Assembly (NCBI GenBank): GCA_020850695.1
Contig: JADZEF010000120.1
Span: 1 to 41,049 of the forward strand
DNA from: Planctomycetaceae bacterium
GTDB taxonomy: Bacteria; Planctomycetota; Planctomycetia; Planctomycetales; Planctomycetaceae
DNA length: 41,049 bases
Direction of reading: 5' to 3'
The notes under the pieces: model-generated
Databases searched by the model: none
What the model was told of the DNA's origin: nothing
Seen by the model: the letters and a program-made list of their open reading frames with translations, nothing else
Translations under genes and position numbers: made by a program
Part shown: one piece after another, positions 14,570 to 22,463 of the stretch
Layout of the letters: each line of letters starts with the position of its first letter
Position numbering within the stretch: the first letter of the stretch is position 1

Positions 14570-17500
14570 ATGCGTCCTCGTCTCTGGCCGCTCCCCGCTG
14601 TCGCGTTCTGCGCCGGCGTCGCTCTTCTGACGTCCTCCGCCCCCGCCGCTCCGCTCGACTTCAATCGCGACGTCAAGCCGATCCTCTCGAACGCCTGCTT
14701 CAAATGCCACGGCTTCGACCCGGCTGAACGCAAGGGGGGAACCGACGGGTTGCGGCTCGATACGGCCGACGGGGCGACGGTCGATTTGGGCGGCTATGCG
14801 GCGATCGTCCCCGGCAAGCCCGAGCAAAGCGAACTGCTGAAACGTGTGACGGCTGAGGATGAATCGGCGATGCCGCCAAAGGGCTCGGGCAAGCGGCTCA
14901 CTCCGAAAGAGGTGCAGATCCTCACCGAATGGATCAAGCAGGGAGCGAAGTATTCGCAGCACTGGGCCTACGTGAAGCCCGTGCGGTCCGCGGTGCCGAC
15001 GCCGAAAGACGCCGCCTGGCCCCGCAACGACATCGACCGCTTCCTTCTCGCCCGGCTCGAAAAGGAAGGCCTCAAGCCGCAACCCGAGGCCGACCGCTAC
15101 GCCCTCATCCGCCGCCTCTCGCTCGACCTGACCGGCCTCCCGCCGACGCTCAAGGAAGTCGATGAGTTCGTCGCGGATAAATCCCCGGACGCCTACGAAA
15201 AGCTCGTCGACCGCCTGCTCGCGAAGGACGCCTACGGCGAACACTGGGCCCACATGTGGCTCGACCTGGCCCGCTACGCCGACTCGGCCGGATATGCCGA
15301 CGACCCCGCCCGCACCATCTGGCTGTTCCGCGATTACGTCATCCGTTCGCTCAACGCCAACAAGCCCTTCGACCAGTTCACCATCGAGCAGATCGCCGGC
15401 GACCTGCTGCCGAACCCGACCGACGACCAGCTCATCGCCACGGCCTTCCACCGCAACACGCTCACGAACAACGAAGGCGGCACCAACGACGAAGAGTTCC
15501 GCAACGTCGCCATCGTCGACCGCGTCAACACGACGTTCGCCGTCTGGATGGGAACGACCATTGCCTGCGCTCAGTGTCACAACCACAAGTACGACCCGAT
15601 CTCGCAGGAAGAGTTCTTCCGCGTCTTCGCCCTCTTCAACAACACTGAGGACGCCGACCGCGGCGACGAGTCTCCTCTCTTCTCGCTCTACACCGACTCG
15701 CAGAAGAAGCAGCGCGAGGAGTGGCAGGCCGACTTGGCCAATCTCGACAAGGCGCTGAAGACCGTCACCCCCGAGATCCAGGCCGCCCAGAGCAAGTGGG
15801 ATGCGGCGTTTCCGCGGAACCTCGCGTGGAAGAGTCCGAAACCGGCGGCCGTGAAGACCGAATCGGGGAGTGCGGCGGAAATCGCCGACGATGCCGCGGT
15901 GAAGGTCGCGGCCGGCGCGAAGAACGACACCTACACGATCGACCTGCAACCCGGCGCGACGTCGCTGCGGGCGTTGCGGGTTGAGGCGATTCCCGATGCC
16001 TCGCTGCCCGGAGGCGGCTCGGGCCACGCCGGCGGCAACTTCATCCTGACGAAGGTGACGGCGAACATCGTTCCGCCGACGGGTGCGGCCGGTCCGAAGG
16101 GACGCTACGTTCGCGTCGAGAACACGGGGGCGGGGAAGTTCCTGCACCTCGCCGAAGTCCAGGTCTTCCGCGGGGCCGACAACCTGGCCCTCAAGGGAGA
16201 CGCCTCGCAGGTCAGCACCGACTACGGTGGGGACGCCAAACGGGCCAACGACGGGAACACGAACGGCGACTACGCCCAGCACTCCGTCGCGCACACCGCC
16301 GCCGGCGACAACCCTTGGTGGGAGGTCGACCTGAAGGACGAAGCGGCGATCGACCGCATCGTCGTCTGGAACCGCACCGACGCCACCACCGCCGACCGCC
16401 TCGCCAACTGGAAGGTGACGCTCCTCAACACGCTCCGCGAGCCCGTGTGGCAGGAGACGATCGCCGACTCACCGAAGCCGAGCCGCGAATTCTCGCTGAC
16501 CGGCGCCCGCGGCGTGACGTTCGCCGCCGTCGCGGCCGACTTCGCCCAGTCCGGCTATGAAGCGACGAACGTCCTCAACAACGCGAACCCGAAGCAGAAG
16601 GGCTGGGCCATCGGTGGCGCGCTCAACCAGCCGCACTCCCTCACTCTCATCTCCAACGCTCCCGTTGAAGTCCCCGCCGGAGCCACCCTCCGTGTGACGC
16701 TGGAACATGCCGCCCAGATGGCGAACCACACGCTGGGCAAGTTCCGCATCTCGCTGACCGACGACGCCCGCGCCGCAGAATGGAGCCGGACCCCTTTCGC
16801 CGTCGTCGAAGCCCTCCGCACGCCCGCCGACAAGCGGACCCCGCAACAGCAGGACTCCATCACACAGCACTATCTCTCCATCGCCCCCGAGCTCGCCGCC
16901 ACGCGCCAGAAGCACGCGACGGTCACGAAGCAGCTCTCCGATCTCAAGCCGACGACCGTCCCGATCTTCCGCGAACTGAAGGACAACATGCGGCGGGTCA
17001 CGAAGATTCAGCACCGCGGCAACTTCCTCGATCTAGGCAATGAAGTGAAGGAAGGCCTCCCCGCCGTCTTCCCCGCGCCGCCTGCCGACCAGCCGATGAA
17101 CCGTCTCACCCTGGCGAAGTGGCTGGTCGACGAGAACAACCCGCTCACCGCCCGCGTCATCGCCAACCGCTACTGGGAGCAACTCTTCGGCATTGGCATC
17201 GTCTCGACGAGCGAAGAGTTCGGCACTCAGGGAGACCTTCCCGTCCATCCCGAACTCCTCGACTGGCTGGCGACCGAACTCGTCCGTGCGAAGTGGGACA
17301 TGAAGGCGTTCCTCAAGACGCTCGTCACGTCGGCCGCCTATAGGCAGTCGTCCAAGGTCACGCCCGACCTCGACCAGCGCGACCCCGACAATCGCCTGCT
17401 CGCGCGGGGACCGCGGTTCCGTCTCTCCGCCGAGATGGTCCGCGACCAGGCCCTCGCCGTCAGCGGGCTCCTCAGCGCCAAACTCTACGGCCCCCCGGTG

Positions 17501-18046
17501 AAGCCCCCGCAACCCTCGATGGGCCTGTCCGCCGCCTTCGGCAGCGGGATCGACTGGCAGACCAGCGCCGGCGAAGACAAGTACCGTCGCGGTCTCTACA
17601 CCACGTGGCGTCGCTCCAACCCCTACCCGTCGATGGCCGCCTTCGACGCTCCCAACCGCGAGGTCTGCACGGTCCGCCGCGTCCGCACCAATACCCCGCT
17701 GCAAGCCCTCGTCACGCTCAACGACCCGGTCTACATCGAAGCCGCCCAGGCCCTCGCCCGACACATCCTCCTCGAAGGGGGGAGCACATCGACTGACCAG
17801 GCGGTCTACGCCTTCCGCCGCGTCCTCGCCCGCCCCCCGCACGACGCCGAGCGGTCGCGGATCGTCGCTCTCTACGAAAAGTCCCTCGCCAAGTTCCAGA
17901 AGGATTTGGAGCAGGCGAAAAGAATGTCGACCGACCCCCTCGGCCCACCCCTCGAGACCCTGAAAGGCAAAGAGCCGGAACTCGCCGCATGGACGGTCAT
18001 CAGCAACGTGCTGCTCAACCTCGACGAGGCGTTGATGAAGCGGTGA
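14570..18046 (+). CDS. PSCyt1-DUF1549-DUF1553 secreted giant with discoidin-like domain
   Basis: This is a 1158-residue protein. The ATG at 14570 has GAGG seven bases upstream and gives a signal peptide (AVAFCAGVALLTSSAPAA). Domains: PSCyt1 with haem motif CFKCH at 43-47 and MPPKGSGKRLT near 105-115; DUF1549 from about 150 to 380, including CAQCHNHKYDP at 333-343; a linker; an F5/8 type C (discoidin, carbohydrate-binding) domain at about 515-665, recognisable by GRYVRVEN...LHLAEVQVF and WWEVDLKDEAAIDRIVVWNR; a second beta-rich segment; and DUF1553 from about 840 to the end. The embedded sugar-binding domain supports a role on polysaccharide at the cell surface. Its usual DUF1501 partner lies about 920 bases downstream, separated by a toxin-antitoxin pair on the other strand. 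Confidence 0.94.
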   Translation: MRPRLWPLPAVAFCAGVALLTSSAPAAPLDFNRDVKPILSNACFKCHGFDPAERKGGTDGLRLDTADGATVDLGGYAAIVPGKPEQSELLKRVTAEDESAMPPKGSGKRLTPKEVQILTEWIKQGAKYSQHWAYVKPVRSAVPTPKDAAWPRNDIDRFLLARLEKEGLKPQPEADRYALIRRLSLDLTGLPPTLKEVDEFVADKSPDAYEKLVDRLLAKDAYGEHWAHMWLDLARYADSAGYADDPARTIWLFRDYVIRSLNANKPFDQFTIEQIAGDLLPNPTDDQLIATAFHRNTLTNNEGGTNDEEFRNVAIVDRVNTTFAVWMGTTIACAQCHNHKYDPISQEEFFRVFALFNNTEDADRGDESPLFSLYTDSQKKQREEWQADLANLDKALKTVTPEIQAAQSKWDAAFPRNLAWKSPKPAAVKTESGSAAEIADDAAVKVAAGAKNDTYTIDLQPGATSLRALRVEAIPDASLPGGGSGHAGGNFILTKVTANIVPPTGAAGPKGRYVRVENTGAGKFLHLAEVQVFRGADNLALKGDASQVSTDYGGDAKRANDGNTNGDYAQHSVAHTAAGDNPWWEVDLKDEAAIDRIVVWNRTDATTADRLANWKVTLLNTLREPVWQETIADSPKPSREFSLTGARGVTFAAVAADFAQSGYEATNVLNNANPKQKGWAIGGALNQPHSLTLISNAPVEVPAGATLRVTLEHAAQMANHTLGKFRISLTDDARAAEWSRTPFAVVEALRTPADKRTPQQQDSITQHYLSIAPELAATRQKHATVTKQLSDLKPTTVPIFRELKDNMRRVTKIQHRGNFLDLGNEVKEGLPAVFPAPPADQPMNRLTLAKWLVDENNPLTARVIANRYWEQLFGIGIVSTSEEFGTQGDLPVHPELLDWLATELVRAKWDMKAFLKTLVTSAAYRQSSKVTPDLDQRDPDNRLLARGPRFRLSAEMVRDQALAVSGLLSAKLYGPPVKPPQPSMGLSAAFGSGIDWQTSAGEDKYRRGLYTTWRRSNPYPSMAAFDAPNREVCTVRRVRTNTPLQALVTLNDPVYIEAAQALARHILLEGGSTSTDQAVYAFRRVLARPPHDAERSRIVALYEKSLAKFQKDLEQAKRMSTDPLGPPLETLKGKEPELAAWTVISNVLLNLDEALMKR

Positions 18047-18054
18047 AAAGTGCC

Positions 18055-18573
18055 TCAGCTTGAAGCGTCTGACTCGACGAATGAAATCAATGTCCCGATG
18101 GGCAGATATAACTTCAGCGGATTGGACCGCAGCGCGACGAACCCGAAGTGAGAGTAGAACTGTGCGGCTCGCTCATCTTTGGCATCGACAAACAAGCCTG
18201 CGACTCCGACAAGCGAAGCCGTCTGTGCCACCCGGCGCATGGCTTCGACGAGGAGCGAGCCGCCGTAGCCCTGTGACTGAAACGCCTGATCGACGGCGAG
18301 GCGTCCCAGGAGGATCGCCGGGATCGTTCGAGGAAGTTTCCGGCGGAGAGAATCGGGTAAATCTTCGGATGCGGCCTGATACGCCGTCAGTGAGAAATAC
18401 CCGAGAATGCGATGCGGATCATCGGCTTCCAGATTCACCAGCACGGAAGTCCGCGACAACCCCTTATCCTGATGTTGCCGCGCCGTCGAGCGGATGAACG
18501 AGTTCAACTCTGGAGAACCGCAATCGAACCGGTCCCGCTCATGAAGCTTGTCGAGCGGGACAAGCTCAGCCAC
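18055..18573 (-). CDS. GNAT acetyltransferase toxin (TacT-like)
   Basis: This is a 172-residue protein of the GNAT fold. It starts at a GTG (18573) that overlaps the antitoxin's last eight bases; AAGAGG seven bases upstream supports it. The acetyl-CoA-binding loop is QGYGG (101-105) in LGRLAVDQAFQSQGYGGSLL. The likely catalytic tyrosine is Tyr140 in FYSHFGF. The opening 'FDCGSPELNSFIRSTARQHQ' is typical of TacT/AtaT-type toxins, which acetylate the amino group of charged tRNAs and stop translation. Its partner is the DUF1778 protein encoded directly upstream. The stop codon lies only eight bases from the stop of the convergent PSCyt1 gene. Confidence 0.9.
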   Translation of the reverse strand: MAELVPLDKLHERDRFDCGSPELNSFIRSTARQHQDKGLSRTSVLVNLEADDPHRILGYFSLTAYQAASEDLPDSLRRKLPRTIPAILLGRLAVDQAFQSQGYGGSLLVEAMRRVAQTASLVGVAGLFVDAKDERAAQFYSHFGFVALRSNPLKLYLPIGTLISFVESDASS

Positions 18574-18856
18574 GAATCAGCCTCTTGTGTTTTCGAGCCG
18601 CCTTCCGGAGATTGGCATTCGGGGGGGGAGGATTCTCGTTCAACGAGGCGATCAACTCGGCATCTTCCCGGCTCAATTGAATGACACGTTCTTTTTCAAT
18701 GACCGCATCTGCCTCTCTCGATGCAGCCTCAGCCAGAAAAACAGCCACGCTCACGCCCCGGAGTGCAGCGGCTTCTTCGAGGCGTGCCATGACGCCTTTG
18801 GGGATGCTCACACTGATCCGGCTTTTGGACTGCGATTCGTTTATTGTGCGCGCCAT
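18566..18856 (-). CDS. DUF1778 ribbon-helix-helix antitoxin (TacA-like)
   Basis: This is a 96-residue protein. Residues 12-45 (KSRISVSIPKGVMARLEEAA, then LRGVSVAVFL) form a ribbon-helix-helix DNA-binding domain. The C-terminal part (ERVIQLSREDAELIASLNEN, then PPPPNANLRKAARKHK) is the toxin-binding region of DUF1778 antitoxins, including the typical proline stretch. It neutralises the GNAT toxin and normally represses its own operon. The gene ends eight bases inside the toxin gene, the usual tight coupling. The ATG at 18856 has only a weak ribosome site. A short inverted repeat (18911-18926) lies upstream and might be the operator. Confidence 0.9.
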   Translation of the reverse strand: MARTINESQSKSRISVSIPKGVMARLEEAAALRGVSVAVFLAEAASREADAVIEKERVIQLSREDAELIASLNENPPPPNANLRKAARKHKRLIRG

Positions 18857-18910
18857 TGGCCACTATTCCGCTTCGACATGACAGTTCCAGTGCCTTCCGA
18901 AGTATAACGC

Positions 18911-18926
18911 AAGGGAACCGTCCCTT
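18911..18926. promoter_or_regulatory. Possible operator for the toxin-antitoxin operon
   Basis: AAGGGA-ACCG-TCCCTT is a perfect 6-base inverted repeat with a 4-base centre. It lies 55 bases upstream of the antitoxin start and 42 bases upstream of the divergent DUF1501 start. On the minus strand a TATACT lies just downstream of it, as a -10 would. Ribbon-helix-helix antitoxins bind such short palindromes, but the assignment is inference. Confidence 0.3.
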
Positions 18927-18967
18927 CCGACACCAAAATCACCCTCGTGATTCTCAGAAGCGACTCT

Positions 18968-20440
18968 ATGAACGACTTCCTCCAGCAGCGCCTCTTCAAC
19001 ACCCGCCGCACGTTCCTCAAGAACGCCGGCGTCGGCCTCGGGGCGATGGCCCTCTCGTCGCTCCTCAACGACGGAGCCACCGCCGCGCCGGAAGCTGCGG
19101 GATCGTCCATCGAGAACGTCGTCAATCCGCTCGCTCCGCGCAAGCCGCACTTCGAGGCGAAGGCGAAGCGGGTGATCTATCTGCACCTCACCGGCTCCCC
19201 CCCGCACCTCGATCTCTACGACTACAAGCCCGAGCTGGTGCGGCTCGACGGGCAGCCCGCCCCCGATTCGTTCATCAAGGGGAAGCGGTTCGCCTTCACC
19301 ACCGGTACGCCGAAGCTCCTCGGTACTCCGCGGAAGTTCACGCAGTGCGGAAAGGGGGGCGTGTGGCTCTCCGATGCCATCCCGCACCTGCAGGGGGTGG
19401 CCGATGAAATGTGCGTGATCCGCTCGATGTTCACCGAGCAGTTCAACCACGCTCCGGCCGAGTTGCTCCTCTACACCGGTTCGGCCCGCTCGGGCCGCCC
19501 GTCGCTCGGGGCTTGGACCACCTACGGACTTGGCTCGGAGAACGAGAACCTCCCTGGCTTCGTCGTCCTCATTTCGAGCGGCGTTCAGCCGAACGGCGGG
19601 AAGAACAGCTTCGGCAGCGGGTTCCTGCCGTCGGTTTTCCAGGGCGTGCAGTGCCGCTCGAAGGGGGACCCCGTCCTCTACGCGTCCGACCCCGCGGGTA
19701 TGGACCGCGGCACGCGCCGCGACACGCTCGAGGCCCTCCGCGACCTCAACGAGTTGCAGGCCCAGGAACTCGGCCATCCCGAGACTCTCACCCGCATCGC
19801 CCAGTACGAGCTCGCCTTCCGCATGCAGACCTCCGTCCCCGAGGTGATGGACATCACCAAGGAGACGAAGCAGACGCTCGAAGATTACGGCGCTCAGCCG
19901 GGGGCGGCGAGCTTCGCCAACAACTGTCTGCTGGCCCGGCGGCTGGTCGAGCAGGGCGTCCGGTACGTGCAGCTCTTCGACTGGGGCTGGGACTTCCACG
20001 CCACGGGGGCCGACACCGACATCCGCGACGGCCTCACCAACAAGTGCCGCACCATGGACCGCCCGATCGCGGCCCTCATCAAGGACCTCAAGCAGCGGGG
20101 CATGCTGCACGACACGCTCATCATCTGCAGCGGCGAGTTCGGCCGCACCCCCTTCCGCGAAGGCCGCACCTCGGGGGGCAACCTCCTCGGCCGCGACCAC
20201 TACCCGGACGTATACAGCCTCTGGCTGGCCGGTGGCGGCATCAAGGGGGGGACGATGTACGGCGAGTCGGACGAGCTGGCGTTCTCGGTCGCCCACAACA
20301 AAGTCCACGTCCACGACCTGCAGGCGACCATCCTGCACCAGCTCGGCTTCGACCACACGAAGCTGACGTACCGCTTCCAGGGCCGCGACTACCGCCTGAC
20401 CGACGTGCACGGCAACGTAGTGAAGGAAATCCTCGCGTAA
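18968..20440 (+). CDS. DUF1501 protein with twin-arginine-like signal
   Basis: This is a 490-residue protein. The ATG at 18968 gives the N-terminus MNDFLQQRLFNTRRTFLKNA followed by a hydrophobic run, which is a Tat-type signal (RRTFLK). Family landmarks of DUF1501, a planctomycete-expanded relative of the sulfatase/alkaline-phosphatase fold, include RVIYLHLTGSPPHLDLYDYK, 'RSMFTEQFNHAPAELLLYTG', 'LFDWGWDFH', 'IICSGEFGRTPF' and 'GRDHYPDVYSLWLAGGG'. The conserved aspartate, glutamate and histidine residues in these stretches could bind metal. The function is unknown; the gene usually follows a PSCyt1/DUF1549 gene and the two are thought to work together in the envelope. Here the partner (14570-18046) is separated by the toxin-antitoxin pair. 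Confidence 0.93.
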   Translation: MNDFLQQRLFNTRRTFLKNAGVGLGAMALSSLLNDGATAAPEAAGSSIENVVNPLAPRKPHFEAKAKRVIYLHLTGSPPHLDLYDYKPELVRLDGQPAPDSFIKGKRFAFTTGTPKLLGTPRKFTQCGKGGVWLSDAIPHLQGVADEMCVIRSMFTEQFNHAPAELLLYTGSARSGRPSLGAWTTYGLGSENENLPGFVVLISSGVQPNGGKNSFGSGFLPSVFQGVQCRSKGDPVLYASDPAGMDRGTRRDTLEALRDLNELQAQELGHPETLTRIAQYELAFRMQTSVPEVMDITKETKQTLEDYGAQPGAASFANNCLLARRLVEQGVRYVQLFDWGWDFHATGADTDIRDGLTNKCRTMDRPIAALIKDLKQRGMLHDTLIICSGEFGRTPFREGRTSGGNLLGRDHYPDVYSLWLAGGGIKGGTMYGESDELAFSVAHNKVHVHDLQATILHQLGFDHTKLTYRFQGRDYRLTDVHGNVVKEILA

Positions 20441-20450
20441 CGCCTTGCAG

Positions 20451-20476
20451 GAGGCCGAAGCGCAAGCAAGGACGAC
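20451..20476 (+). repeat. Dispersed 26-base motif just past a stop codon
   Basis: GAGGCCGAAGCGCAAGCAAG followed by GACGAC begins 11 bases after the DUF1501 stop. It matches the minus-strand copy at 2587-2612 with about two differences. Confidence 0.5.
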
Positions 20477-20511
20477 CCGACGTGGAATAGGCGTCCAATT
20501 TCTCAGTGTGG

Positions 20512-20530
20512 CACGCGACTCCGTCGCGTG
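20512..20530. repeat. Perfect 8-base hairpin with TCC loop
   Basis: CACGCGAC-TCC-GTCGCGTG lies 72 bases downstream of the DUF1501 stop and about 195 bases before the next gene. It shares the TCC loop of the GTAG-headed hairpins but lacks the GTAG head. It could be a transcript end or a repeat remnant; no T-run follows. Confidence 0.5.
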
Positions 20531-20724
20531 ATTAGGCGTGGGACGGTTCGCAAACCATTCCATTCGATTCGACCCGCACCTTGCGCGATTCGCGACAACT
20601 TCGCCGCACGCATGCCGATGAAACTCGTAGCTGCAAGCTGCCCTCTTGTGGCTCGCGTGCGCGCATTGATGCATGTGGTCCGAACCGCAAAGTCGGTCAT
20701 GTCGCCTACGAGCTCACTTCCTCT

Positions 20725-21687
20725 ATGGCCGTGAAGAAAACCGCTCCGCCACCACCCCCTCCCGCGTCCGATCCCGAGCCGGCTCCGCCGCCTCCCCCTC
20801 CGGCGTGGCGGGCCTTCTTCCATCCCCGCACACTCGCCGCCGCCGCGTTCTTCGTCACGATCGTCGTCTTCGGACCGCGCGCCTGGCGGGCTCTCCCCGA
20901 TCTCAACGAGCGGGCCGAGTACCGCCTGAAGCTCGACGCGATCGAAGTCACACCCCCGCCGCGCTGGCTCCCCGCCGACTTCGTCCCGATCGCGATGAAG
21001 GACGCCGGATTTCCGCGCGACGTTTCGCTGCTCGACGACCAGCTCGTCAACAAGACCGCGGACGCCTTCCGCAAGCACCCCTGGGTGGCGCAAGTCGTCC
21101 GCGTCGAGAAGACCCGCACCAACGGCCTCAAGGTCGAGCTGACCTACCGGCAGCCGGTGGCGGTCGTCGAAGTGACCGACGGCCTCTACCCCGTCGACCG
21201 CAACGGCATCCTGCTCCCGCCTGCCGACCTCGCCCCCGCCGAGGCGGTCCGCTTCCCGCGGATCCTCAACGTCACCACCCGCCCGCAAGGCCCCGCCGGC
21301 ACCGAATGGGGCGACCTCAACGTCATCGGGGCAGCCCGCCTCGCCTCGGTCCTGCTCGAAAACAAGCACGAAGGCGAACCCGCCTGGCGACGCTTCGACT
21401 TCGCCGCCATCCGCGTCCCGCGAATCCGTGCGGCGAAGCCGAGCATCGACGATGTCGGCCTCGAAGTGATCACCACGGCCGGTTCGCGCATCGTCTGGGG
21501 CCGCCCCCCCGGCAGCAGCCATCCCGGAGAGCTTTCGGTCGATCAGAAGGTCGGCCGCCTGCAGAAATACGTTCGCGACTACGGCGGCTTCGACCGCCCC
21601 CACGGCCCCTACCTCATCGACATCACCCACTGGCAGGAAATCTCCCGCAGCGTCATCGCCACCGGTTCGCAACGGAATCTGCGATAG
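20725..21687 (+). CDS. FtsQ-like single-pass membrane protein
   Basis: This is a 320-residue protein. The ATG at 20725 is chosen because upstream sequence is not protein-like; the ribosome site is weak. Residues 7-26 are proline-rich and probably cytoplasmic. A single membrane helix spans about 36-50 (RTLAAAAFFVTIVVFGPR). Then comes a POTRA-like domain (about 71-145; WLPADFVPIAMKDAGF, AFRKHPWVAQVVRVEKT). A segment like the start of the FtsQ beta domain follows (YRQPVAVVEV, GLYPVDRNGILLP at 153-165), then FPRILNVTT and a C-terminal stretch ending DITHWQEISR. This topology and wording fit the FtsQ/DivIB family, which links divisome parts in the periplasm. Most planctomycetes lack FtsZ, so its role could differ. 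The next gene starts 12 bases downstream and may be co-transcribed. Confidence 0.68.
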   Translation: MAVKKTAPPPPPPASDPEPAPPPPPPAWRAFFHPRTLAAAAFFVTIVVFGPRAWRALPDLNERAEYRLKLDAIEVTPPPRWLPADFVPIAMKDAGFPRDVSLLDDQLVNKTADAFRKHPWVAQVVRVEKTRTNGLKVELTYRQPVAVVEVTDGLYPVDRNGILLPPADLAPAEAVRFPRILNVTTRPQGPAGTEWGDLNVIGAARLASVLLENKHEGEPAWRRFDFAAIRVPRIRAAKPSIDDVGLEVITTAGSRIVWGRPPGSSHPGELSVDQKVGRLQKYVRDYGGFDRPHGPYLIDITHWQEISRSVIATGSQRNLR

Positions 21688-21699
21688 GTTCTGTAAGAG

Positions 21700-22308
21700 A
21701 TGCACACCTGCTCGCCATCTGAGTTTCTGAGTCGTTGGCCGGGAAGTCTGCGCCCTGTTGCGATGCCTGAGCCACCACCGTCGATTCCTGACGACTGCCG
21801 GAACTTGCTGATGGAGTTCGGCCTTCCACGCACGGTCACCATCGCGTGCTACAACGACATCACGCTCACGTTCAGCGGCACTGTCACGCCGCTATCGACG
21901 ATCTGGAATCGAGATCTTCATCGCGGCTTCCGTGGTCTCGGCGAGATGCCCCGCGAGTGGTCGCGGTTCTGGCATCTCGCCGATCAGGAATATCTGCAGG
22001 GAGGTGGATGGATCTGCGTCGAGGAGTCCAGCGGCCGACTTGTCGTCATCGACCTTGATCTACCCACTCCGATCTACCTGCTGAACACGAACCTTCGCAA
22101 CTTCTACACAACCCTCGCCCACTTCCTAGAGTGGAGCGAGCGAACCGGAGGCAGTCCGGCGGCGACAATTCGACTACGCGACAACCTTCTCCAGCAGGAC
22201 GTGATCCCACCCGAGGAACTTGAACCCTTCTGGATGAATCTCATTGACGCAACTCTCGACGGCGATCCCATCAATCTGACCGTCGCTTTGGACCCAGGTA
22301 GGCGTTGA
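21700..22308 (+). CDS. Possible SUKH-superfamily protein
   Basis: This is a 202-residue soluble protein with no signal or membrane segment, 12 bases after the FtsQ-like gene, so probably in the same transcript. Features that recall SUKH (SMI1/KNR4-like) immunity proteins are an early 'LLMEFGLPRTV', a central 'FWHLADQEYLQGGGWICVEE' followed by 'GRLVVIDLD', and 'LLNTNLRNFYTTLAHFLEW'. These match the order of helix, FGLP, then W-I-D-x-G-x-V strands and a final N-x-S/N-x-x-F helix in SUKH-4 type proteins. SUKH proteins neutralise polymorphic toxins or act as regulatory scaffolds. No toxin gene is seen nearby. The match is from memory and moderate. Confidence 0.55.
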   Translation: MHTCSPSEFLSRWPGSLRPVAMPEPPPSIPDDCRNLLMEFGLPRTVTIACYNDITLTFSGTVTPLSTIWNRDLHRGFRGLGEMPREWSRFWHLADQEYLQGGGWICVEESSGRLVVIDLDLPTPIYLLNTNLRNFYTTLAHFLEWSERTGGSPAATIRLRDNLLQQDVIPPEELEPFWMNLIDATLDGDPINLTVALDPGRR

Positions 22309-22463
22309 CTCCTTTCGCCCCATCTCCCCCTCGCCCCATCCCCCCATCCTCCTCACGCGCTCTCGCATCGACCCACGCTTCTGGTATGCTGGTTCCAGCC
22401 CACCCGACGATCCTCCCATAGCCGGCTCCGCCGGATGTCCTTCCCACGGCGAACGGGACTTCC

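Noticed and set aside
14300..16294. A 664-codon minus-strand open frame over the second PSCyt1 gene
   Set aside because: Same reason: it mirrors a well-supported coding strand and also runs through the tandem repeat at 14264-14428.
20512..20530. Rho-independent terminator after DUF1501
   Set aside because: The stem is strong but no T-run follows on either strand; listed as a hairpin only.
18863..20674. A 603-codon minus-strand open frame over the DUF1501 gene
   Set aside because: Antisense to DUF1501 with no protein family features.
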